From: Periplaneta americana
Taxonomy: Eukaryota > Arthropoda > Insecta > Blattodea > Blattidae
NCBI RefSeq assembly: GCF_040183065.1
Contig: NC_091124.1
Span: 69,697,001 to 69,761,000, forward strand
DNA: 64,000 bases
Direction of reading: 5' to 3'
The notes under the pieces are model-generated. The model did no database searches. It saw only the letters and a program-made list of their open reading frames with translations, and was not told the DNA's origin. This document shows, piece by piece, positions 44,964-57,484 of the stretch. Position numbers and translations under genes: made by a program. Each line of letters begins with the position of its first letter. Position 1 is the stretch's first letter.

Positions 44964-47900
44964 CTGTAATATGATCATTTTGTTATTTATGTAAATATAT
45001 AGCAACAACATGTGTGGAACTATTAAATGCAACTATCTGTCAAAGGAAACTAACATTATGGCATTCACAAGTATAACACTCCAATATGAAGCAAAATTAT
45101 CAAATTGTTGCTATACCAAAAGCCAGGTTATGAACCGACTAAACCGGAAGCAACGTTCTGTTGCTCTCTTTCTGAGCTCTACTGCCACATAGTGGCGCGA
45201 GATTCAAAGCATGTTCAGCATTTGTCACTGATATGTCTAAAATAACTATTGTCTATAGTTCTCGATAACACTATCAACAATATTAGTAATTAAAATTACT
45301 GTTTTTAAGAAAGCACGAGCTAATGACGCTAGTACGAAATGCGACTCGTAATGCACGTGGTACTGCAAATGAACTGGGAAGTTTGGCTACACTGTCTCCG
45401 TGATTCCGTTGCCAGATTTTCGTTAGCAGACGACATTTCCACGTGAGGTCCAATGAAAAGCTCCGTTCTCCTTCCCTCCTCCACCCCGCCATACTCAACG
45501 TATCATCGCTGCACAGGCTATCCCTTAACCTGCAGTTTCCTCTCACCCTGCCAACTACTTCCTGTTTAGTCGGTTCATAACCTGGCTTTTAGTGTAGACA
45601 TGAGATGAAACAAGTTCATTCAAGTAACAAAGCTTTCATGGAAAATAAGTACATTTTTAATAGTCATAGATCTGTTATATCTCTCTGGAAATGAAGTGTG
45701 GACAATAAAAAACAATGGAAGTAGATAAATAACATTTTTAAGCTAAACTTGGCATGCTCTTAGAATGGTACCTTGTATCAACAAATGCACGTGATCGTTT
45801 CTGATATATTATTGGTGGTTCATTTGCAGGTATCATTTCTGGGAGTGGTAACACATACCACAGTACAAGCAAGTCAATGTTGAAAATGGACATGCATTTA
45901 AAAATGGTATAAGCCTGACTATTACACTTTTACTACGTCACACTACTTTCGACCAATAAAACGGTACGAAAGGACGTCTTTCAACCAATCATGGCTGCTT
46001 ACCGCACAATTTTATCGCGTCCCTAGCATTTGTTTAATTTTATTGCGTCCCTAGCATTTGTTTATTTTTATCACTACCCTAGCATTTGTTTCTTTGTTTG
46101 CCAACATTTCAAACTGCACTGGTCTGGACGTCAAAAAACAGAAAATTACAAACCACTCCAGTCGATGCACAGCACTTTCAAATATGACTTGCATTGGCAT
46201 TCAAGAACAAGAATTAATAAAGATCACTGGTCATATATGAAGAGCACCATTCGGAAATCCTGAATAGGCCTAAGTTGAGGGATACATCATGTACATCAAC
46301 GAGTTCACTTCTTTTACGCACACATCCAATATAACATCAACTGAACCACCAACCACTAAAACATTCAAATTTGAAAATTGTTCTTGCAATAATTGTTTCT
46401 TTTAAAATTATTCATGTTTATTTTTTATTTCATCATTGTTAATTAAAACGTTTCTTGTTTATTTCATCATCCCTAATTAAAACTTTTCTAACACGTGTTT
46501 ATATTATTTAGGTTATGTTTGTTATAGCTTCTGCTATATGATATTATGGATAGTCACGTATCAGAGATTGTTTAATACCAAGATTTATTGAAAATCATCT
46601 GTCAAGTGACGTTGATTACTGGGATCCGGATGATTGAAGTGGAATGCAAATGTTTTAATAAAAATGAAACTGAATCAACAAAGCCTTCTTGACTAGTAAC
46701 AGTCCACAGAGTTCAATGATGATTCCATAGTTGGCACAACTGATACTGGTAACAAGAAAACAATCATAAAACACTACTGCCATCTAGCGTAATGTTGAGA
46801 TGGTACAATAATACATATTAAGACAGTTGTATTTTCGTAAGCCAATTAATATTTTATTGTATTGGAGTACTTTGTTACTTCTAATGTTTATATACTTTCT
46901 TCTAATCGTGTAATAGTAAATTAAATCCCACTCGAGTTTTGATTTTCTCTAGATAAATCAAAACCTCTAGTGAGATTACTGTTGATAAAATTATGGTAGA
47001 AATAAAACATTATAAATACAAATGTATGTAAATATAAATATGAAGTTATAAATTACTAAACATTATTATGATTGATGTCTCCTATGGCGCACTCTGGGCA
47101 AGAACTCTGTAAATTAGTCAGCACAAACTGGCTTCATATGGGTGAATGACGAACATTCAAGTACCTGTCATTTTCTTCAGGATGTCCATCAGTATACAAG
47201 GGATATTTTAAATTGTTCTTTTGTAACAATTGTGATTTTGTGGAGAAACGTCACTTTGGAAATACGCCCTTCAATTAAGGTTCTACTGTATTTTGTTTAT
47301 ATACTGTTACCAGCCTTATCTGCCACTTAACATGTCAGTATGCAGTTTTGGAGATGCATTCTATAGTTCACGTTTCTCAGTATCTATTAGATTTCGCAGT
47401 CTTATAAACCATGCCTATAAATCCTACCAATGGAAATCACATCCACTGCAGTACTCTCAATGGCATTCTTAACTTTTAGTGCATGACTTCCTAACTCAGT
47501 TGCTAATCAGTTTTTCTTTAAACAGAGTTCGCCATCTAATTTTTCTCATCACAAGACTGGGTGAAACCATTCCAAACTTTTACTCATGGAAAATTTCTAG
47601 AATATAGCCAGGAATTGAATCCTGAACCTCCTGGTTGTTATTAGTAGCAGCAGGCATAGTAGTAGATGATTAGTCATTGCAGCAGCAGCAGCAGTAGTAA
47701 TAATATTGATGATGGAATTATATCTAATCCTGCTGCATGATTTTCTTATTTAAAACTCATCCTTGGTAGTTCCCAACCAATCTACCTATTGTATATAGAA
47801 GAATGTTTCACCACATTTGTGTTGTACTTGCACATGTGCGCACACACAAACTTTCTCATTACAAAATTTGAAAATAATATTTAAATGACAACTAACTGTG

Positions 47901-50900
47901 TATAATTAGTCACACTGATCTAATTTGTTGGGAATAGAAAATCTGATATTAAATTTCATCACACTCACCTAGGTGGAGAACGTCCCCATCGAGGAGGAGG
48001 CCTTCGCATAGGCATAGGTGGACTACGTCGAGGTGGCACTGGTCTTGGTTTAGGCAAAAGTACAGGAGCTGCTGTGATTTCCTGCCCATCAATCTGACCT
48101 GTAAAATAAATGCATAAGATATATAAGATATACTATATTACAATGACTTTCGTGGGAGAAAGAAGAGCAGCTGTAGATAGAGGGAGAAGTAGTGTGTTTG
48201 AGTTTTTCTTTAAATAAAAATACAAATTTGTCTACATATCCCTATCTCAGAGAAGAGTGACAAATCATAGCAACACTACTAAAATTAAGCTCTAGGTCTT
48301 CCTTTTGTTCCATTCCTCTTTTCTGCTAGATGGGTAATATATTTTCAGACGGTGGTAATATGTGGTAGAATGATTTACTTCTGATGATAGGATAACTTTC
48401 GAGGATGATGACTAACATAGTGACCAATAAGAATACGGTGGTTATATAAGGTGAGGAAAACATGGGTGACAGCAGAGATACCAGTGGACTGGAGGAAGGG
48501 AATGATAATACCTATACATAAGAAAGGGAACAGGAATGAATGTAAGAAATACAGAGGGATTACACTAATGTGTCATTATTCTAAAACTTATGCAAGACTG
48601 ATAAAGAGAAAGAGCCAAAGGATACAAGATAGTCCACACCTGTGGAGTAACGGTCAGCGCATCTGGCCGCGAAACCAGGTGGCCCGGGTTCGATTCCCAG
48701 TCTGGGCAAGTTACCTGGTTGAGATTTTCTCCGGGGTTTTTTCTCAACCCAATATGAGCAAATAATGCTGGGTAACTTTCGGTGCTGGACCCCGGACTCA
48801 TTTCACTGGCATTATCACCTTCATCTCATTCAGACGCTAAATAACCGAAGATGTTGATAAAGTGTCATAAAATAACCTACTAAAAAAAAAAAATACAAGA
48901 TCAGATGACTAATAGTGCAGGAAGTTCGTCGGAGATTGCTTCGATGGGTAATATTCAAAAGCAAACTACAGAGAACAATACTGCGTAATAATATACTGCT
49001 AAACTTCGTATATGTGAAATATAATAAACCGTTTTTCATTGTTTTTTTTTTTTTAATTCCATTTATTCTATTCCACAGATCTTACATTAGAACTGAAACT
49101 TTAAGATGTGGTACAAGTCAAAATTTTACAATATTACAATATTTTGGCGAGATGAAGTTGTAAGAAGTGTGCAATAAGAAATTAAAGAGTCTAGTGCAAA
49201 TACAAAATGACAAAGATAATAACTATCATAACTGACGAGTCTATTTTTGCTGAATTTTTTCTCACTACACTACCCTTGCTATAACCTTATAAACAGTCTC
49301 CAGATATTTCAATGGAGCAATTCAGCCTTGCAGTCTGCTAATAGGTTCGCTGGTGCTGCAGTGCTATGGCAAACATGACTGTTGCACTGTTGAGATGTTA
49401 AATTTAACAGTCCACCAACAGAGCATCTCCAATAGCCAATCTTTTATGTTCTGCAGGAAATATTACGAATAAAATATGTGTACATAAATGGTATACTAGC
49501 CACCGGCATAGCTCAGTTGGCTGAGGTGTTTGTCTGCTGATCCGGAATTGCACTTGGGCATGGGTTCGATTCCTGCTTGAGTTGATTACCTGGTTGAGTT
49601 TTTTCTGAAGTTTTCCTCAATGGTAAGATGAATGTCAGGTAATCTATGACGAATTCTTGGCTTCATCTTACTAAATTCCATCTCACCAATGCCATTGATG
49701 CTAAATAACTGATATTTGATACGGCATCACTAAATAATCAACTAAAAAAAATGGTATATTAACATCCAACTCCTAGTAAAATACTATCATATGTCGAAAA
49801 TCATTATTTATTATTACAGCAATTTTACTAGGAAATAGTGTATCTTTACAGACCACAATTTTTGAGTTACAACATCATTTTACTGGAAGTGCGACATGTT
49901 GTTTGCTAATGCTCCGGATTTTGGGTTTCTTCCATTTTTCATCTGGATTTTAGTTACTGCTTGACAATGTAGCAGATGTTCTCCAGTCATTATAGTATCT
50001 GGTTGTTTTCAGATGGTGCAATGGGGGATGAGATGTGTTCAATCTGTGAAAATGTGCAATCATGTCCAGTAGTTAATCAAAATAATGCTACAGCTTTTCT
50101 TCGTGAAAAATCAGGAATCAAATTTTTATTTTCACAAATGGTTCTCCATTTTCTTCAGCACTGTTGTTTTTAAATTCTTCGTTTTTTTTATTATATGTTT
50201 CACTTATAATGTGGAAGAATGATACGTCATATACTTGGTTCTTAATTGTTCTTTGCTAAAATATTGGCTTGTTCATTTCCTTTAATACCAATATGGGATA
50301 GTATCCATTGAAAATTTTGGTATATTAACATAACAGCATCAAATTCATTAATCTAGAATGTTATGCCGAAGTTGTAAGATACTTTCTGACCTTACATGCT
50401 TTCGTTATTGCAGTAAGTGAAGTAAAATGTAGTCAATTTGTTAACTAATTAATATTATGAAAAAAGAAATTAATATCCATACATTACTGACTATTGTATA
50501 AGTTTGCATTTAATAGATTTCTTTTTCAGTTATGGTGTTCTAGAAGTGAATGTTAACTATTTAATGTTTGAAATATCTATTTAATATTTGCACTGGTTGC
50601 AGTCTTAGTCTCACGTCATAGCTGAGTTGTCTAAGGTGTCTTGCCTTAGGCTAGCATTATGGAATGAGAATTGGTTAGTGCATTTATGGGGAAAGAAATT
50701 TTGTCATGAAATTTCGGCTATTGCATGAGATTAGTCTTACGTCATAGCTGAGTTATCTAGGGTATCTTGCCTTAGGCTAGCATTATGAAATGAGAGTTGG
50801 TTAGTGCATTCACAAGGAAAGAAATTTTCTCATGAGACTGATATTCACTCATCAATACGATAAATTTTGGATGCTACAGAAAGTAGTGAAATCCGATTTT

Positions 50901-53900
50901 GAAAGCCAGACACAATGGCTGGGGGATCATCATGCTAACAACATATTACCCTCATACTGATTAAATTGTTGTTCACCTCTGCTGAAACATGTGGACACGA
51001 GGCTAGCAGTCGGATGGTAGGCCTTGGCTTTCCATGGGCTGTTGCAAGAGATATGTTTTTGTTTTGATTGCAGATTATAATAAACACATCTATCCTATTC
51101 ATTTTGAATATCACATCATCCCAAAATTAGAGAGCATAAAATGTTGTTGTTTTCTAATGCCAGGTGTTTGACAATAAAGTCATTTGACTTCTTGCACTCC
51201 AATATTTTTCAAAGATATCATGGTCAGCCACTGAAGCACAGAGAGCATAAAATGTATGATCGTATGAAAAGATGAACGAAAATTCTAAATTACATAAAAT
51301 CTTAAAGGACTTACATTAATTTTAATATATTTAATTGCCAAGAAAGACACCAGGGGTGCAAGTGGAGTGTATACTGCATTTCAGAGCTGCTTAAGTTATC
51401 TGGTTTGATTGGAGTACTTCTCCTCTAGGATCATTGGTCACAAGAAAATAGTCACTAACATGGGAGTATTGGATGTTTTCCCATAAACTACTGTAAAAAT
51501 CCGTGGCGCTACAGCCCATGAAGGGCCAAGACCGATTAGCCAGCTTCTGGCCTCACGTCCACATGCTGAAGAAGAAGTTGGACGATCATCCAAACAAACT
51601 ACTGTAGTAATGTCTAAATATACACTCCATATTACTTCATCACGTCATCGCCTTAACACTGAAAGTATGTAACAATAAGCAAGCCACACATACAAATAAA
51701 CTAATATCAAAGTAAAAGATTTAAATTGTATTACCATACCTCCATCCATGTGTTTCATAGCATTTTCTGCTTCATTAGGTGTCTCAAACTCTATGTATGC
51801 AAAACCACGTCCTGTGTGTGAGTGGAGTCTGTCTTGTGGAAAATCTACACTCTTTACTGTGCCATAAGTTGAAAATATTTCCAGAATATGATCCCGTGTC
51901 ACATTCCGCGTCAGTCGCCCAACATGAATCTTTGTAGGACGGGGTGTAGGAGAACGTTCCTTACGTTTCCGGCGAGGTGATGTGGATCTGTGAAACAGAA
52001 ATACATAAATAATATGATTTCCCAATATACTACGCAGTACTAATTATACAGTAATGCTTTTTATTAAGACTAACTTAATAAAACATTAATTTCAACAGTT
52101 TCTAACAGTCTGTAACAAGTCAGTCAATTACAATCTTGCATTCCAATATTATTCTCATCTATTGCTAGAGACTGAAGTGTTGTTAAACAGGAGAATGCAA
52201 ATGTAGGTATACAGCTGTTAAATTTTCTTAAAAGCAATAGCACAAGATATAAAGGAATATGAAATAATATAGTACTAAAATATTCAGACAATGCTGATGT
52301 CCATTTAAGCCAAGTTTACTCCTATTCTATTGACCTTGGAATGAGTGGTAACAGAAGGCGAATTCAAGACATGAAGAAGACACTAAAAAAATTGAAACTT
52401 TAAACATTTTTAACAATTCATACCTTGATCGTCCTTTTGGTTTTGGTTTCTCTGGTTTCTTTTTCTTCTCTTCTTTTTCTTTGACTTTCTTTTGCTCTGC
52501 ACTCCTACTGCGACTCCGACTACCACTTGCTCCCCTTATAAAGAAAGAAAAAGAGGTAATGCAATGAAACTGTTATAGGCCCTTTATCGTTTTTTTTTCA
52601 ATGCCACCAGGTTGTCTTTCGACATTTCTGATCTTCTCTCCTGATAGTGGCTTAGGTGTAATCCACTTCTGAGATTGGGTGCCTGGAAACGGAGTTACAT
52701 TATCCCGATGATATGACAGGATGATCATGATTATGTAATGCCAGGAGAGGTCTTACATCTAAGTTAACCTGAATTATTCCAGATCATATACAAACAGGAA
52801 TAATTCCCTTTGAGGAAAAATTCCTGTGCTCTAACAGGAAATCGAACCCAGGACCTCATGAATTGTAGCCAGAAACTCTGACCTCATTCAAACCTTAACG
52901 GAATGATATTCTCAGTGTTCTTCTAACAGCTCCAGTCAAAATTCTGAGGAATTTAGAGTGTGCCATCTCAGCTTTCTGGAGAGTTTCTAAATAGGTGACG
53001 AGCAATGTTGGAAGGAAGGAAAGGCAGGCAGAGAACAAAAAATATTGTACAAGGTATCCTGTTAAAGAGTCAAACGCAAGAGATGGTGTGTAATGTAAGA
53101 GAGTATTTTGCGAGGGAAAAAGATAATGGCGGGCCTCTTTTACCTTTGGCACAAGTCGTAATGAGAACTGCTAATTGTGTTAAAATTAATAAAAGCACTG
53201 TTATCGATATTGGAAAAGAAAAAGGCCATGTAGATGAAGATGACACAGGGTCCTCAAGACTTGAAACTCCGGGGAAAAGGGAAAAGTGGAGAAAAGTGCA
53301 ACAAATATAAATGCTTTTCAGCAAGATGCTTTTCTAATAATATTACATGGACGAATAAAAGTAAAGGTATCGTATTAAATTTAAACTTGTTTTTACAGTT
53401 TACAGTTCTTTCAACACTTTTCTAACAATATTACATTACATTAAAGAATACCGGTGCTGCTGCTAAAATATACTAAAAATAATAATGTACAATAATTTTA
53501 ATGCATAGTATTCAACAAAATGGTTAGCAATGTAGTGCGCTCACTTACATGTAAGATGGACAACATGACAACACTGCTCCCCCTTCTCTGTAAGTGTCAA
53601 GTCAGAAGTAGTTTTGGTCATACCATAGGTTAAACAGGTTTTCAGTTGACAAGAGGTTCAGTTAACAGATGTTTTACTGTATACTGCACTTCATTCTGGC
53701 AATAGTCCTGTCACTAAAATTGTTGCCTTTTGATCAGCAATCAATCTGAAATTACTCATTGTTTTCAAGTCTTGTAACAAGAACAAAATAATTTTAAAAT
53801 AATACCTGCGCTTTGCTCGAGCTCGGGCACCAGAACTTGTGCTGGAACTGCCAGAGCTACTGGAGGACGAGCTGGAACGGGATGAGGATCCTGAGCTTGA

Positions 53901-56900
53901 ACTGTGAGATGAACTGGAGCCACTCGATGACCGAGAACTGCTGTCAGATGAACTAGAAGTGAAAGAATAAAATAGATCTCAAAATCATTCGTACAATTTC
54001 TAACTCAACATTCTTTATTTGTAATGTTATCATAAGATTTATTACATTTACAAATAAGTCATGAAATAAAACATGAATATCGCTAAATTACATTTTCTCA
54101 CTTGGTAATACACCTATTACGTGGCAATATAAGTTACACTCCCTACTGGGAGCATTGTATGTAGCTATTATTCCGTCTCTCTTTTGATATACATCAAAAG
54201 CAAACTTCACCAGTACAGACACAGAACTGTAGGATTTAAGTAGATGAGTGATAGATTTAGAAAAGTTTTGAAGTGTAGAAAAAAACAAAACTGTCATAAA
54301 ATAGGCTATAATACCATATTTACTCGCAAATAAGATCCCATTGCACATAACAGGAGTTCTCAAACAGTATGTCGCAATGCATCTTTACATTTAAAAGAAT
54401 ACAAGCTAGTAATATAAATGACTATTTCCTTTCAAAAAAATACCACCAAATTGAAATTTTAATTTTCGGTATAGAGGCATCACACAGAAAATGTGACATG
54501 TGACATGTGCAGGGCAATGCGGTCTCAAAAGGTTTCAGCATATTCCGAATCTCACTGGACCGGTGGACAGCAATGACGTCACACTGCGGCGAAATAGGAA
54601 CAAAACTGCTGGAAGCTATCATGGCGGCTGTACAAGTTGTTGTCTGTGCTACGCTAGCAACATTTTGCTAAATTAAGAGAGCATAAACAATTCATTTCTT
54701 GAACCAGTAGTAATATCTGTCCGTTGACACGTTCACTCATAAGTCATTAACATTTTGTTTTTAAGTTGAGCTCATTACAAACAATACAGCAGAACTAAAG
54801 CAGAACACACCGACATGACACAACAGTGCACGATGTCATTCGTCTGCTAATTCCCGCCCTATACAAGAACCAATCAGATTCAATGATGGCGGCTGATGGA
54901 GACTGCCACCACCTCTGCAAGCTGATGGAACCAGTGCGACACCAGTGGAGCATCAGTGATGTCATCGTTGAAATCCGGAACACCGTGATGCCATCAGATT
55001 GCTCATTGCTGAGATTCGGAATACGCTCTTTGAGAGCTCCCCTAATTTTTTGAAGAGGAGGAAAGAAAATATTTAGCCTTGTGTATTGGATGCAAGATTA
55101 CTGTAACTCCAAAGGCAGTAAGTTAGAGAAGTTTATATAAAGCTGCATTTCTTGTATCTGCTGAAAGGCCAGTGAAGGTAACTCACTCTCCCCTGTTCCA
55201 AAGCCACCCATACTAGTGATAGTCAATCAATCGCACTGTTCCTAGTTCATTATGAAGTGTTCCACCACTTATTTCACGTGCTAATAGCCTAATCACTTTT
55301 AGATTACCTAAACCGATCAATTCTTTCTAGTAACCTATACTTTCAAGTCAACTGACATCCTATATGAATTCTTCACATTCCAAACTATCTTCCTAATGAA
55401 AATTTGAACATTTTCCCAATTATTTCGTCAAAAAAAAAAAAAAACCTTAAGTGTCGCCTGCTATAGAAAACAGAAGCTAATTTTAAAGATACGATGGAAA
55501 AGTATGATTCATATCACTTATATAATCCCCTCAACTAACCTACTAATCTTGTTACATACGTTCTTTATGAGTTAATGGGTTAACTGCGGGGATAACTAAG
55601 TGACATTAAGCCGAGGTATGCGGCGAGGTTAGTGGGTTAGTTGAGGGGATTATTTAAGTGATATGACATCCTACCTTTCCATCGTATCTTTAGAATTACT
55701 ATAATTTATTAACCTATGAACACTGTAATTACCCAAAAAGGACTATTTCCAGAACAATGTTAGCTCATTGAATTCAAGGCAGCAATATGTTCAATATAGA
55801 TATCGGAGAAACTTAGATGCATTATTTCACTACCGGTAGGTACAGTAATGCTCAACTTACAATTGTGTAACAACCGGCATAAAAGCCGAACCCACTATCC
55901 AGGTTTGTAAGACCAAAACTGTTAGAATCATAAACATAAATTTCCACTATACTAAAAACATGCATACCTTCGACTACTACTACCACTTCCACTGGAAGTA
56001 GATGCACTTCGTTTTTTCTTTTCCCTGCCTCTCTCTTTTTTATTCTCTTTATCCGAAGCGTCCGAATCAGAGTCGCTTTTCGCATTGCTGTTTTCGCGAC
56101 GATTGCGGGCCCTGAAACAAACATGTCATGTACATTTTTATGGTCATACTGAAACGGTAACACAATATTGCAAAGTATATATACATCACTACAATTTTAA
56201 AAAGCATATAACCATAAAATATTAATTATTATACCACTCACATCTTTTTCTTCACTTCAGCTTCGGACGGCATGGAACCGGAAATAATACAAGCATAGGA
56301 ATATTAGTCAATTTAGTTTCCATATTAACAAAAAGTACCACAAATATTTTCCATTTCATCATATTCGCTATAGAAAGATTATTCATATATAACTTTTAAT
56401 TACTAACATGAAAATCATTAGTTTACAGAGACAATGGTAAATTAATGAAACTGTAATCACAAAACAAACATTGCGCGGGATATTTAAAAGTATATACTCT
56501 ACAGTCCAAGAGGACTATAAAATCTTGAAACAGTTGTCGTTGACGTTCATCTTTCTAATGGTTTGTAAAGGCTTTGAGTGAGTTTTATGGTATTACTACT
56601 CATTAATAAACTATTCACACAATCTATGTATTTTTAATTACAAAAAACTGACATAACCAACTGCACTATTCTTCATACAATATAAATATGGTACACTAAA
56701 AAGTGTGATGTACTCGCTTACACTTATAACATCTATAGCGATTATCCCCGCATTCGGCTTATCACGCAGGCGACCTGAGCTCGAGTCCCGGTCTCGTCTG
56801 GGATCTTTCATGTGGAAAATCTATAGTGACAGTTTTGGCGGACGAGGTCGCAGTTGGAGTTTTCCTTGTCCTTCCATTTCCCCATATTAGGCATCTACTG

Positions 56901-57452
56901 CATATTATTTAGTCCAATCTCCATTAATGTCAACATTCCATAGCATTCCCCAAACGCCAGCTGGCAACGTACAGAGGGGGCTAGGGACGACGAATGGAGG
57001 TGCCTGTTCGAATCTGGATACGAGCGAACTTTAGTGTAGTCAGCCGGCGTGGATTGGAAATGAGCCTAGGGTTAGCGCAGTGCCCCCTCCCGAAATCCAA
57101 TTAAATTAGGCCTCTATAATGTCCTATGTATCGGAAGATATGCATACTTCTCTCGTAGCCACAGTAGTAAATGGAATGCAGTACAGCTATGTTGTGACGA
57201 AGAGAGAAATTTTCATCTACGTCGAAACTGCATTGTTCCTGTATCCAATCCAATCTGTATAAGCTACCTAGTCCTTTTACGAACTAACGGACTTAATGAG
57301 ATTCTAAGAATATACTACGGTAATAATTATGATTACTTATTCTGCATCTATTTATTTTTCTTTTAAGTGAACTTCCAGTCCAGTTGACACTTGATGAAGG
57401 GCGATAAAATTATTATTAGGATTAGGTTTGCCAGAATAGCACACGTCATGTA

Positions 57453-57484
<32 letters not shown>

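Noticed and set aside
45283-45546. 87-codon minus-strand ORF in a GC-richer patch
   Set aside because: It lies wholly inside MITE-C; the open frame follows from base composition.
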